This document shows, in pieces, positions 18,610 to 26,729 of a stretch of 64,000 bases of DNA. The position numbers and the translations under genes were made by a program. Source of the DNA: Calditrichota bacterium (GTDB lineage: Bacteria > Calditrichota > Calditrichia > Calditrichales > Calditrichaceae); contig RQOG01000016.1 in assembly GCA_003854985.1 (NCBI GenBank), forward strand, positions 1 through 64,000. Direction: 5' to 3'. Each line of letters starts with the position of its first letter. Within the stretch, counting starts at the first letter, position 1. Below the pieces are notes generated by a model. That model was not told where the DNA came from and searched no databases. It worked only from the letters and a program-made list of their open reading frames with translations.

Positions 18610-19381
18610 AATTTTTATAATAAAGTTTTACAATGCCTTCCAGGCAAAGATGCCTGTCAACGATGTTAATTGAATCCGACTTACCGGCCATTTTATCGGC
18701 CAGTCCGCCGGTAGCAATAACTTTTAAATTTTCCCCAAGCTCGGTTTTCAGCCGCCGGATGACGCCTTCCAGCATGCAAATGGCTCCGTTCAGTATCCCG
18801 CTTTGAATACTCTCATCGGTCGTTCTCCCGATTAATTGAACCGGAAATTCCAGCTCCACCAAAGGTAATTTAGCCGCCCGCAGATGCAACGCCGAAATTG
18901 AAGTCTGTATCCCCGGTGCGATCAGTCCGCCCAAATAATCCCCGTTTCTGTCTATACAATCGAAAGTAGTCGCCGTGCCGAAATCTACTATAACCAGCGG
19001 TTTTCCGTATTTCTCAATGGCCGCAACCGAATTACATAACCGGTCGGCGCCAACAGCACCGGGATCGGTATATTTGATTTTCATCCCCAGATCGATGTCG
19101 GATGTTATCAGGAAGGGCTCGCAGTCAAAGTACTTCTTCGCCATATGGATCATTCCGAAAGTAAGATCCGGAACAACCGAAGATATGGCTACGCCGTTTA
19201 TATCTTTTGCGGAGATACCATACAGAGCGATAAGATAGTTGATGATGACACCGAATTCGTCTTCTGTTCTGTTCAACCCTGAAGATATGCGCCATTGCTG
19301 TATAAATTTTTCGCCTTCAAAATAACCGACTACCGAATGGGTATTGCCAACATCTATAGCCAGAATTTTTTTCACTGCCAT
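18593..19381 (-). CDS. coaX: Type III pantothenate kinase
   Basis: A 262-residue ASKHA-fold kinase that phosphorylates pantothenate, the first step of coenzyme A synthesis. It shows the phosphate loop AIDVGNTHSVVGYF, the GADRLCNSVAAIEKYG and IVDFGTATTFDCI motifs and GGLIAPGIQTS. It overlaps birA upstream by 10 bases and the kinase gene downstream by 17. The birA-coaX pairing is frequent in bacteria. Confidence 0.96.
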   Translation of the reverse strand: MAVKKILAIDVGNTHSVVGYFEGEKFIQQWRISSGLNRTEDEFGVIINYLIALYGISAKDINGVAISSVVPDLTFGMIHMAKKYFDCEPFLITSDIDLGMKIKYTDPGAVGADRLCNSVAAIEKYGKPLVIVDFGTATTFDCIDRNGDYLGGLIAPGIQTSISALHLRAAKLPLVELEFPVQLIGRTTDESIQSGILNGAICMLEGVIRRLKTELGENLKVIATGGLADKMAGKSDSINIVDRHLCLEGIVKLYYKNYGNSI

Positions 19382-20172
19382 AACGCCTCGCCTGCCGCTA
19401 ACTCCCGAATTGTTCCATCGCTCGTTTTATACATCAGAAATCCCTGCTCGCTTAAATCATAAAAAACCGCATCTTCCAAACCATAACCGGTATTAACACG
19501 AATGGACTTTCCAAAACAATTGCTTCTGGCTTTCCACTGGGCAACCACATTGATATACGATTGTTTTTCCATATCAAAATAATCGGCTTCAAACTGCCTG
19601 AGAAAAGCAGATAAAAAATTTTGTCTGTTTATCTCTTTTCCGGCAATGTGTTTTAATGAAATTACCCCGGACGCTAAATCTACGCCGGCTTCGTCAGGAT
19701 CCATATTCAGGTTAATGCCGAATCCCATAACCAGGGCGGCTATACGGTTATTTTTTAAAACAGATTCCGTTAAAATCCCGCATAGCTTTTTATCATTCGC
19801 AATGACATCATTCGGCCACTTCACTTCCAGGGTATAGTCTTTTACCGCTAAATCCGCTAATAATCGGGTGATTGTTTTGTGTACGCTGACCGCTGCGCCC
19901 AGCGTAATTTTTTGGGCCGATTCAATGGTTGTTTGCGGATACAGGAGGATACTGAAAAGCAGATTCTTTCCGGGCGGCGAAATCCATGAGCGGTTCAGAC
20001 GTCCTTTGCCGCCGGTTTGATAATCAGCGGCTACCACCGTGCCCTGAGGTTTCCCGGACCGGGCCAGTTCCAGAGCATAACGGTTGGTTGAGTCTATGGT
20101 ATCAAGACTATAAAAATGACGGCCAAAAATATCCGTATTTAACTTCTTTAAAAAACTATTTTTATCAATCAT
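19372..20172 (-). CDS. birA: Biotin--[acetyl-CoA-carboxylase] ligase
   Basis: A 266-residue ligase that attaches biotin to the carrier protein (accB at 1826 is the expected substrate). It shows DSTNRYALE, the biotinyl-AMP loop GGKGRLNRSW and VKWPNDVIANDKKLCGIL, followed by the small C-terminal beta domain. There is no N-terminal DNA-binding domain, so this is a class I enzyme and not the bifunctional repressor type. Confidence 0.95.
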   Translation of the reverse strand: MIDKNSFLKKLNTDIFGRHFYSLDTIDSTNRYALELARSGKPQGTVVAADYQTGGKGRLNRSWISPPGKNLLFSILLYPQTTIESAQKITLGAAVSVHKTITRLLADLAVKDYTLEVKWPNDVIANDKKLCGILTESVLKNNRIAALVMGFGINLNMDPDEAGVDLASGVISLKHIAGKEINRQNFLSAFLRQFEADYFDMEKQSYINVVAQWKARSNCFGKSIRVNTGYGLEDAVFYDLSEQGFLMYKTSDGTIRELAAGEALWQ

Positions 20173-20266
20173 AAATTCAACGAAAAAAATGGCTTAAACG
20201 AACTGAATTTAAGATAAGTTGTAAAAAATATCAAAATATTCACGGTCTAAAACGAATAAGGGAAAT

Positions 20267-20749
20267 TTAATCCTCTGCGATTACTATCCGGCAGCCGGGC
20301 TGAATATCATAGATATCGCAGAAACCTCCGACAACTTCCAGAACATACATGGCCGGATAAACCGACGAAATCGAACGCAGAGAGAATGGTTCGGTCTCCC
20401 AGGCGATATGCACAATCCGCATATCAGCGTTAAGAAAAATGATATCAAGCGAAATGGGCGTATTTTTCATCCAGAAGGCTTGCATATTTTCTTTTTCGAA
20501 AATAAACAACATTCCCTGATTGGCGGCTAATTTCTTCCGGTTCATCAATCCCTGGGCACGCTCATACTGAGTATCCGCGATCTCCGCAATCACATCGATA
20601 ATCTTAACGCTGTCCGCCGAAAATATGGATATGGTTTTAATATCAGGGGCAGAGGCTTTTACCTGTGGAGTCTTTTCCTTGTCTCCCGAACAATAGGAGA
20701 ATAAAAACATCACACATACGAATAATACCCCATAAAATCTATGATTCAT
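20267..20749 (-). CDS. DUF192 lipoprotein
   Basis: A 160-residue exported protein. A lipoprotein signal ends in FSYC (Cys20), then an approximately 110-residue DUF192 domain with the full signature RAQGLMNRKKL...GMLFIF...FWMKNTPISLDIIFL. The domain is a small beta barrel often found outside the cytoplasm; its function is not established. The gene stands 36 bases from the dehydrogenase gene upstream and may be co-transcribed with it. Confidence 0.9.
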   Translation of the reverse strand: MNHRFYGVLFVCVMFLFSYCSGDKEKTPQVKASAPDIKTISIFSADSVKIIDVIAEIADTQYERAQGLMNRKKLAANQGMLFIFEKENMQAFWMKNTPISLDIIFLNADMRIVHIAWETEPFSLRSISSVYPAMYVLEVVGGFCDIYDIQPGCRIVIAED

Positions 20750-20784
20750 TTTGCTGTTTCCTTATCTATGGTCCATGACGATTG

Positions 20785-21771
20785 TTATTCCTCCGGAACC
20801 TTCCAAATAAAAGAACCTTTTTCTAAAAAATGGATGGCCTGTTGGATGCTCTGCTCCGATTTACGCATCACCGCTTCCTGCGTATTAAAGGCATTATGCG
20901 GCGTAAAGATAACATTGGGATACTGACGCAGTTCCAGGATAGCCTGTACGGCAGGATCGTTGCTTTTTTCCCGGCTGCGGAATGAAACGCTCAGTTCGCT
21001 TTCATTTTCGTAGACGTCCAATGCCAGACCGGCAATAATTTTGTTTTTTATAAGATAAAGCATTTCCCGGGAAGGCGTCAGCTCGCCTCTGGCCGGATTC
21101 ACTAAAATTACATTGGGTTTGGTTTGTTTAAAAAGACTACGGTTAAAATAACCCTGATTCTTACGGGTAAGATTCATACAGCAGACGATGATATCGGCCT
21201 GTTTCATTCCCGTTTGAATATCCACATAGTCGACATCATCATACTTTTGAACAATATCCACGCCAAGCGTATGCATCTGCAAACCCTTGCCGATTTTAAC
21301 CACTTCGTACCCGATATGGCCCACGCCCACCACCAGCAGGGTTTTACCGTCGCACTCCGACCCGGAAAGGCCATCCCGGTTAAAGTCGCCGAACGCAACG
21401 ATTTGCTGAGGCAGCTTACGCAGCAGGCTCATCCACAGCATTAAAGCCTGTTCCGCCACGCTGCGATGACAATAAAGCGGCAAATATCCGAAGGGCAGAT
21501 CAATTCCGGAAGACCGGCGATAACGGATTAAATGGTCATAACCGGTGCTGCGGGTCAGAATCCCTTTTAATTTTTTCGCCCAGGCTGCCGGAATATCGGT
21601 TTGCGTGCGCAAACTTATTAACCTTGCCGGCGGCTCTTCATCGCCGCTTTCCTGGATCGATTTCCAGGTAAAACCGGCTTTTAGCGAATCTTTTAAAAAA
21701 TGTTTTAAGGCGGCGGCTTCTTCTTCAAAGGCTTCATAAAAATAAATATCGTAGGTATTGTTTTCTGTCAT
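20785..21771 (-). CDS. D-2-hydroxyacid dehydrogenase
   Basis: An NAD-dependent 2-hydroxyacid dehydrogenase of 328 residues from ATG 21771 (a TTG lies five codons upstream). The dinucleotide-binding motif is VVGVGHIGYE, the catalytic Arg is in VNPARGELT, Glu in ALDVYENE and His in FTPHNAFN. The AKKLKGILTRSTGYDHL segment resembles D-lactate dehydrogenases more than phosphoglycerate dehydrogenases, and no ACT or ASB domain follows. Substrate is undecided. The QESGDEEPPARLISLRTQT insertion near the N-terminus is unusual. Confidence 0.88.
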   Translation of the reverse strand: MTENNTYDIYFYEAFEEEAAALKHFLKDSLKAGFTWKSIQESGDEEPPARLISLRTQTDIPAAWAKKLKGILTRSTGYDHLIRYRRSSGIDLPFGYLPLYCHRSVAEQALMLWMSLLRKLPQQIVAFGDFNRDGLSGSECDGKTLLVVGVGHIGYEVVKIGKGLQMHTLGVDIVQKYDDVDYVDIQTGMKQADIIVCCMNLTRKNQGYFNRSLFKQTKPNVILVNPARGELTPSREMLYLIKNKIIAGLALDVYENESELSVSFRSREKSNDPAVQAILELRQYPNVIFTPHNAFNTQEAVMRKSEQSIQQAIHFLEKGSFIWKVPEE

Positions 21772-21923
21772 CGTATCTGTTTTCAAAAGTTATTATACCA
21801 GCTGATGAATCCGGGTGTTAAAGTAAAATATATTTAAATGCGATGCAACGATATTAAAACGGTTGAAACTTCCGCAACGGCAGTTCGTATTTTTTATCAG
21901 TTTTTAAATCCGGGAGGTTTAAA

Positions 21924-22511
21924 ATGAGAATCGCCATCGCCTTTGTTTTATCATTATTCATATTATCCTCTGCCGTTTATGGCGTGGATTATAAAAAGAA
22001 AAAAAAGCATCAGCACAAGGAATTTATGGAGATGCTGGATAACGCCAATATCGATATCGATGATCAATCCATATTTTTGTATCCTAAAGATCATAAAGAT
22101 ACGGTCGTTGAGATTAATGAAGATCATGAACTGATTATCGACGGCGAAGAAATTGAGCTTGATGACAATCAGCAGGAACTTGTCTCCGAATTTTACAATG
22201 ATTTTTTTGAAATTATTGACCGGGCTAAAGAAATCGGTTTACAGGGTGCCAAGGTTGGCTTAAAAGGCGCCGGCATTGGACTGGCCGCATTGGTCAGCGT
22301 TTTAAAGCTTCTTGATGAAGATTACGATTCGGAAGACCTGGAAAAAGAAATGGAAGAGAAAACAAAGGAACTGGAAGAAAAAGCAAAAGCGCTTGAAGAA
22401 GAGGCTGAAGAGCTTGAAGCCCTGGCCGAAAAACTGGAAAAAACCGCTCAAAGGATGAACAAGGAAATCGAAGAGATCAGGGAAACGGAGATTTTTGACG
22501 AAGAAGAATAG
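21924..22511 (+). CDS. Secreted acidic coiled-coil protein, unknown function
   Basis: A 195-residue protein with a signal peptide (cleavage near AVYG, residue 20). A Lys-rich patch is followed by an acidic region and then a small hydrophobic, Gly-rich helix at about 108-128 (GLQGAKVGLKGAGIGLAALVSVL). Residues about 133-195 are an almost continuous Glu/Lys coiled coil (repeats of EEKAKALEEEAEELE type). GGGAGG lies 6 bases before the ATG. It is divergent from the dehydrogenase gene. It is likely periplasmic; no family was recognised. Confidence 0.75.
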   Translation: MRIAIAFVLSLFILSSAVYGVDYKKKKKHQHKEFMEMLDNANIDIDDQSIFLYPKDHKDTVVEINEDHELIIDGEEIELDDNQQELVSEFYNDFFEIIDRAKEIGLQGAKVGLKGAGIGLAALVSVLKLLDEDYDSEDLEKEMEEKTKELEEKAKALEEEAEELEALAEKLEKTAQRMNKEIEEIRETEIFDEEE

Positions 22512-22563
22512 GCATTGTTCTTAGGTCGTTTAATAGACATAATTTTTTTACGAGTTTTTCAGA

Positions 22564-23583
22564 TTATTTTATAACTTTATCTAATTTTAAGATTTTAATT
22601 AGATCCTCTTTATCTTCTTTAGGAATACTATTGAGTACTTCATTTATCTCAGATTGATTTTCAGACTCATCAGTATATAAATTTTTAAGATAATCGTAGG
22701 CAACACTGCATTTCGGTTCTAGTACGGCTATTTTTTTTCTCATATTTTGTCTGAGATTTTCCTGTTCAGCATTTCCATCACCCATATAGCTGGATGCCAG
22801 ATACAGGAAGGCTAAATTATAAACAGAATTTTCAAAAAATCCTGATTTGTAAATTTCCATTAATTTATAATAATTTTCATTTTGGTATTTATCTCTATGA
22901 GGCAAATTGGTGTTGATATCTATTAGCTTATTCAGGTATTTTCTCATATCATTGGGAACAGGTTTAATATTAATTAATACTTCGTCAGATAAATAATAAT
23001 TATTGTATCCTCCTGGTTCGGCAATTCTAACAGAAAGCAAGTAGCGGCCCGCTTCCCAATAATTGAATTGTTCTAACTTTTCATTTGCTGCTTTCTTGTT
23101 GTAAAGAAAAGATTCACTCCATCTAATAATATTTTCTGACATAGGTTTAATAATTTTATAATATGTAGGACTGCCTGATATACCATATGAAAATGTCCTA
23201 TCTGAATCCAGACTTTTAACAATAGATTGAGGATATTTTATTTTAATAGCTCTATCCGAGTTATTTTTTATATGAATGTCAAAATTAATTATCTGGCCTT
23301 CATAATAATCCGTAGTATCAAACACTAACTTTATATCAAGCTTTTCATCATCTGTTTTATACTGCTGATCATTATCAATGGAGGCAATATAGCCAGGTTC
23401 CGAAAGGTTATTGTCAATCGTGGATGGAGAAGGAGCAGGTTCTCCGTAAGGATAGAAACGGTCATTTTGCCAACTAACGTTCAGCCCTCTTAGGCTCATA
23501 ATAAGATTTTCGTAATCTTCAAATTGTGCAAAACATATTGGACAAAAGAAAAATGTTAAGATCAAAATTTTTAAATATTTCAA
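22564..23583 (-). CDS. Secreted hypothetical protein, paralogue of the upstream gene
   Basis: A 339-residue exported protein (signal peptide ending near CFA, residue 19). Residues 30-50 contain RGLNVSWQND, which recurs in the next gene as RGLNVSWYND. A beta-sandwich-like region at about 80-210 (VFDTTDYYEGQIINFDIHIKNNSD) and a helical C-terminal half follow. It starts with TTG at 23583 after AAGGA. Base composition is visibly more AT-rich than the housekeeping genes. Function unknown; a surface or stress-related protein is only a guess. Confidence 0.7.
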   Translation of the reverse strand: MKYLKILILTFFFCPICFAQFEDYENLIMSLRGLNVSWQNDRFYPYGEPAPSPSTIDNNLSEPGYIASIDNDQQYKTDDEKLDIKLVFDTTDYYEGQIINFDIHIKNNSDRAIKIKYPQSIVKSLDSDRTFSYGISGSPTYYKIIKPMSENIIRWSESFLYNKKAANEKLEQFNYWEAGRYLLSVRIAEPGGYNNYYLSDEVLINIKPVPNDMRKYLNKLIDINTNLPHRDKYQNENYYKLMEIYKSGFFENSVYNLAFLYLASSYMGDGNAEQENLRQNMRKKIAVLEPKCSVAYDYLKNLYTDESENQSEINEVLNSIPKEDKEDLIKILKLDKVIK

Positions 23584-23595
23584 GATATTAATTCC

Positions 23596-24654
23596 TTAAT
23601 TATTTATAACATTATTAATTTTCAACACTTCAATTAAATGCTTTTTCTTTTTTTCCGGTATTGTTTCAATAATTTCTATAAATTTTTTAAAATTATTATC
23701 TTTATTATCATATGCTTTTTTTATAAGCGAATAAGCCGTATTCGTATTGGGATAATTGAATATTATTTCTTTGGCAACTTCCTCTTTAAAATTCTTTTCT
23801 TTATCTATATTCCTATAATAATCTCTTATGCAAAATAATAAAAAGCTTAATTCATAAGGAGTTGCCCTAAACGCTTGTTTATCATATTCTGATTTGTATG
23901 TTTCAAAGATTCTATCATAATCATCAAGATGATAATGACTATAAGTATCGATTTCTGTCAGTCTATTAAACAAATGTTTTACATTTTGAGGAACAGACTT
24001 AATATTTAACAGAAGTTCATTTGAATTATATACTTCACCGGAAATATTTTCAATATTAACTTTAATACTATATTGTCCAGATTCCCAAAAGTTTAAAAGT
24101 TTTTTACGCATTTTAACATCTACTGAAGTATCTAAAAAACGAAAGACAACAGTATTTGGGATGATAATTTTAGAATAAGGTTTTATCTCATAATAGTATG
24201 TTGTATTATCAGATCTTGCGCTAGTATATTCATAATTATTACTAAGACCCGTGTATGTGAAATTAATCTTATTATTTGGAATATTTATTGTTTCTTCAGT
24301 TAAATTAGAAATGGTGATATAATATGTAAATGGTTGCCCGATTAAGTATTCAAGAGAATCAATTTCAATATTTATTTTAATTTCAGAATTCGAACTGCCA
24401 TAATCGGAAAATTTATTTGAAGCCAAGTATTCGTTTTTAATTAATGATTGTTTAAAATTCATATTGCTTTCCAGTATTCCATAAGGTTCACTGTGATCAT
24501 TGTACCAACTAACATTTAAACCTCGTTGGTTATGGCCCTCACAAAATAATCCTATATCTACTTTACTTTGCGAATTATTTGATAAATAACCATTATTAGC
24601 GAACAGGAAATTAAACAATAAGAAGAATATGAAAGATAATTTATTTTTTAACAT
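23596..24654 (-). CDS. Secreted hypothetical protein, tandem paralogue
   Basis: A 352-residue protein with a signal peptide (FLLFNFLFAN, cleavage about residue 20). It shares order and motifs with the gene downstream: RGLNVSWYND, a beta-sandwich region with SLEYLIGQPFTYYITISNLTE, NFWESGQYSIKVNIE against NYWEAGRYLLSVRIA, and LLLNIKSVPQNVKHLFNRL against VLINIKPVPNDMRKYLNKL. The two are an old tandem duplication. It overlaps the upstream gene by 14 bases. AT-rich. Function unknown. Confidence 0.72.
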   Translation of the reverse strand: MLKNKLSFIFFLLFNFLFANNGYLSNNSQSKVDIGLFCEGHNQRGLNVSWYNDHSEPYGILESNMNFKQSLIKNEYLASNKFSDYGSSNSEIKINIEIDSLEYLIGQPFTYYITISNLTEETINIPNNKINFTYTGLSNNYEYTSARSDNTTYYYEIKPYSKIIIPNTVVFRFLDTSVDVKMRKKLLNFWESGQYSIKVNIENISGEVYNSNELLLNIKSVPQNVKHLFNRLTEIDTYSHYHLDDYDRIFETYKSEYDKQAFRATPYELSFLLFCIRDYYRNIDKEKNFKEEVAKEIIFNYPNTNTAYSLIKKAYDNKDNNFKKFIEIIETIPEKKKKHLIEVLKINNVINN

Positions 24655-25540
24655 CAGGAGCCTCCGGAATTTTAACGAAGAATTTTTTAATATTATTACT
24701 ATAGGCTTCTATTGCGATTACATTATCTCCAAAATTAAGCAGGTTGTCTTTATCAATGATGTTTTTATTATCAATTTCAAAAAAACCATTCCCTTCAGTT
24801 GCATTCCCTCCCATAACATATTGATCTTTAATTATTTCTTCACCTAACATATGAGCCGAAGATAATAAGACCAAATACGTGTTACCAGTTTCAACAAGCC
24901 GTTTTGCATTTGGCCCGCCAATAATATTAATGCAATCATTCCCTTTAAAATTACCTTTAATATCTGATATCACCTTGCATTCATATAATGGGTAATTTGC
25001 TTCAGGTCTTTGTGCACATCCTGTTCTTTTGTCCAGGATTTCTACAATTAAAATGTATCGTGTAGTGAGATGAAAAGTCCATTCCCATGCCAATCTGTCT
25101 TCTATTACTCTTTTGAATAAAGAAAAAAGACCCCCCGGTTTAATGGCTCTAATTTCAGTAAATGACATTCCCATTTTTTTCGCCTGTTGTTCTCTTCTTA
25201 TTTGATCATGAAATGGTTCGTTAATTGTAATTAGAAAATTTATATATTCATCGTATGGTATATAAAATAAAAATACCAGAATTTTAGCAATTTCTTTTAG
25301 TTCTGAATTACTCATACTCTTCACCCAATCTAAACTGGATTTATTGTTTGAGACCAGAGCCGGGTAAGTATTCGAATAAAAATTTTTAAAATAATTATCT
25401 ATTTTCACTATATGATCATTTGTGAATTTTGATTTGATGTTCTGTGGATAAAGATTAACATATTTCTTCCCGTTTTGCGCATTTAAAGTAATATTTGTAA
25501 GTATTAATGTTATACATATCAAAATAAAAACTCTTCTCAT
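24641..25540 (-). CDS. Secreted hypothetical protein with possible NTR-like C-terminal domain
   Basis: About 299 residues from ATG 25540, which has a signal peptide directly after it (MRRVFILICITLILTNITLNAQ) and AAAGG upstream. The longer reading frame to 25642 runs into an unrelated gene remnant and is rejected. The C-terminal third reads LYECKVISDIKGNFKGNDCINIIGG...GNTYLVLLSSA, a pattern seen in tissue-inhibitor/netrin-like OB folds that bear a Cys pair. That assignment is tentative. It is the first gene of the three-gene AT-rich set. Confidence 0.62.
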   Translation of the reverse strand: MRRVFILICITLILTNITLNAQNGKKYVNLYPQNIKSKFTNDHIVKIDNYFKNFYSNTYPALVSNNKSSLDWVKSMSNSELKEIAKILVFLFYIPYDEYINFLITINEPFHDQIRREQQAKKMGMSFTEIRAIKPGGLFSLFKRVIEDRLAWEWTFHLTTRYILIVEILDKRTGCAQRPEANYPLYECKVISDIKGNFKGNDCINIIGGPNAKRLVETGNTYLVLLSSAHMLGEEIIKDQYVMGGNATEGNGFFEIDNKNIIDKDNLLNFGDNVIAIEAYSNNIKKFFVKIPEAPDVKK

Positions 25541-26005
25541 ATTAACCTTTTTGAGTTTGAAGTTTAATATAAAAATTTTTTTAACTTTTTTTAAACAGTA
25601 ATCATATAATTTTATAGACTTGTATATCAAAGATTCTTCCATGATAACACCTGCACATTATTCCGGGTATATTCATCGTCGCCGGCATATATCAGTATAG
25701 AATTCTCCAGTTTACCGTCCGCCAGATCAGCATAATAGTTTAATCCCGTATACTGGTTTTATGGAATATCCTCTTAACAAGCTTCGTCTTCCCGGATTAC
25801 CTTTGACCCATAATTTTAACAACAGGATATTGTTTTGATGCCTTTATAAGTCTATTGGATAGAAATCGTTTTATCATACAAATAGGGTACAATTTAACTT
25901 TTGATGTTAAATGATACCCATCCTTTTAAATGTCAATGCATTAATTTGTATATTCATAAGTATCAATCAAACAGAAATATAGCCGATCCGGTTACATAAA
26001 AGTGT
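25541..26005. other. Intergenic region with decayed gene sequence
   Basis: About 465 bases between the AT-rich secreted-protein operon and the nucleotidyltransferase gene. The first 220 hold the ATPase tail. The rest (25760-26005) is AT-rich with short frames broken by stops, and no tRNA or clear terminator was found. It probably also holds the promoter of the operon starting at 25540. Confidence 0.55.
25627..25758 (-). pseudogene. C-terminal remnant of an AAA+/DUF4143-type ATPase
   Basis: The minus strand reads 43 codons without a start, ending in a stop at 25627-25629. The peptide includes LADGKLENSILIYAGDDEY and finishes VQVLSWKNL. The I-Y-x-G-D-(D/E) ... V-L-S-W-K-N-L ending is the typical C-terminus of the large AAA+/DUF4143 ATPase family of FCB bacteria. 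A stop at 25759-25761 interrupts the frame and nothing upstream restores it. Only the tail of the gene survives, so this is a decayed gene. Confidence 0.6.
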
Positions 26006-26728
26006 TCAATACCCGATAAAATCCTGCGCTTTCTTCAGGGATTCCGGCTTGCCCACATCCAGCCAGTTGTATGCGCCGCAATCCAGTCCGTATACCGGCT
26101 GACCAGCTTTTGCCGCCTGCAGGTAAACATCCACCATTGAAAACCGGCTCTGGCGGGGCATATGGTTAAAAATCTCCGGGGACAAAACCTGAATACCCAT
26201 AAAGGATAGAGGGATCAACGGCTTATCCTCCGCGCAGGCAATAATTTTTTCATTATTCTGCACATTCTGCCAGCCGCCTAAGCGGTTCTGTCCGTCAAAC
26301 AGAAAATAACGGCTGGTATCCCGTTGGCGCACAGCCAGAACCGCCAAAGCGCTTTTTCTGGCCAGTTCATCATACAATTCCCTATAATCCAGATTGGTCA
26401 GCACATCCACATTGTGTAACAGAAACGGCTGATCATCGTCAAAAAACCAGCCGGCTCTTCTAAGACCGCCGCCGGTATCGAGCAGTCTGGGTTCAGCGGA
26501 AATTTCTATCCGTATATCAAAATAGTTTTTTTGTTTTAGAAAACCGGTAATCAATTCCGGAAAATGATGAACGTTGATAATTATTTCGCCGATGCCAAAG
26601 GACTTTAAGCCGGAAATTGTTCTTTCCAATAAGGTAACGCCATTGATTTCAATAAGCGCTTTGGGCCTGGTATCCGTTAATGGACGCAGGCGGGACCCTA
26701 TTCCGGCTGCAAGTATCATCGCTTTCAT
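26006..26728 (-). CDS. Sugar-1-phosphate nucleotidyltransferase (MurU-like)
   Basis: A 240-residue nucleotidyltransferase with ILAAGIGSRLRPLTDTRPKALIEI, the NTP-binding loop, then NVHHFPELI, LLHNVDVLTNLD (metal-binding Asp) and a closing YNWLDVGKPESL. Length fits single-domain MurNAc-1-phosphate uridylyltransferases (MurU) and mannose-1-phosphate guanylyltransferases. The gene starts 1 base after the stop of an AmgK-like kinase, and AmgK plus MurU make UDP-MurNAc from recycled MurNAc, so a MurU role is inferred. ATG 26728 is used because the longer frame overlaps the kinase gene. Confidence 0.85.
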   Translation of the reverse strand: MKAMILAAGIGSRLRPLTDTRPKALIEINGVTLLERTISGLKSFGIGEIIINVHHFPELITGFLKQKNYFDIRIEISAEPRLLDTGGGLRRAGWFFDDDQPFLLHNVDVLTNLDYRELYDELARKSALAVLAVRQRDTSRYFLFDGQNRLGGWQNVQNNEKIIACAEDKPLIPLSFMGIQVLSPEIFNHMPRQSRFSMVDVYLQAAKAGQPVYGLDCGAYNWLDVGKPESLKKAQDFIGY

Positions 26729-26729
26729 T

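Noticed and set aside
25541-25642. N-terminal 34-residue extension of the gene at 24641
   Set aside because: The extension overlaps the ATPase remnant and would bury the signal peptide. ATG 25540 has a ribosome-binding site and a clean signal sequence.
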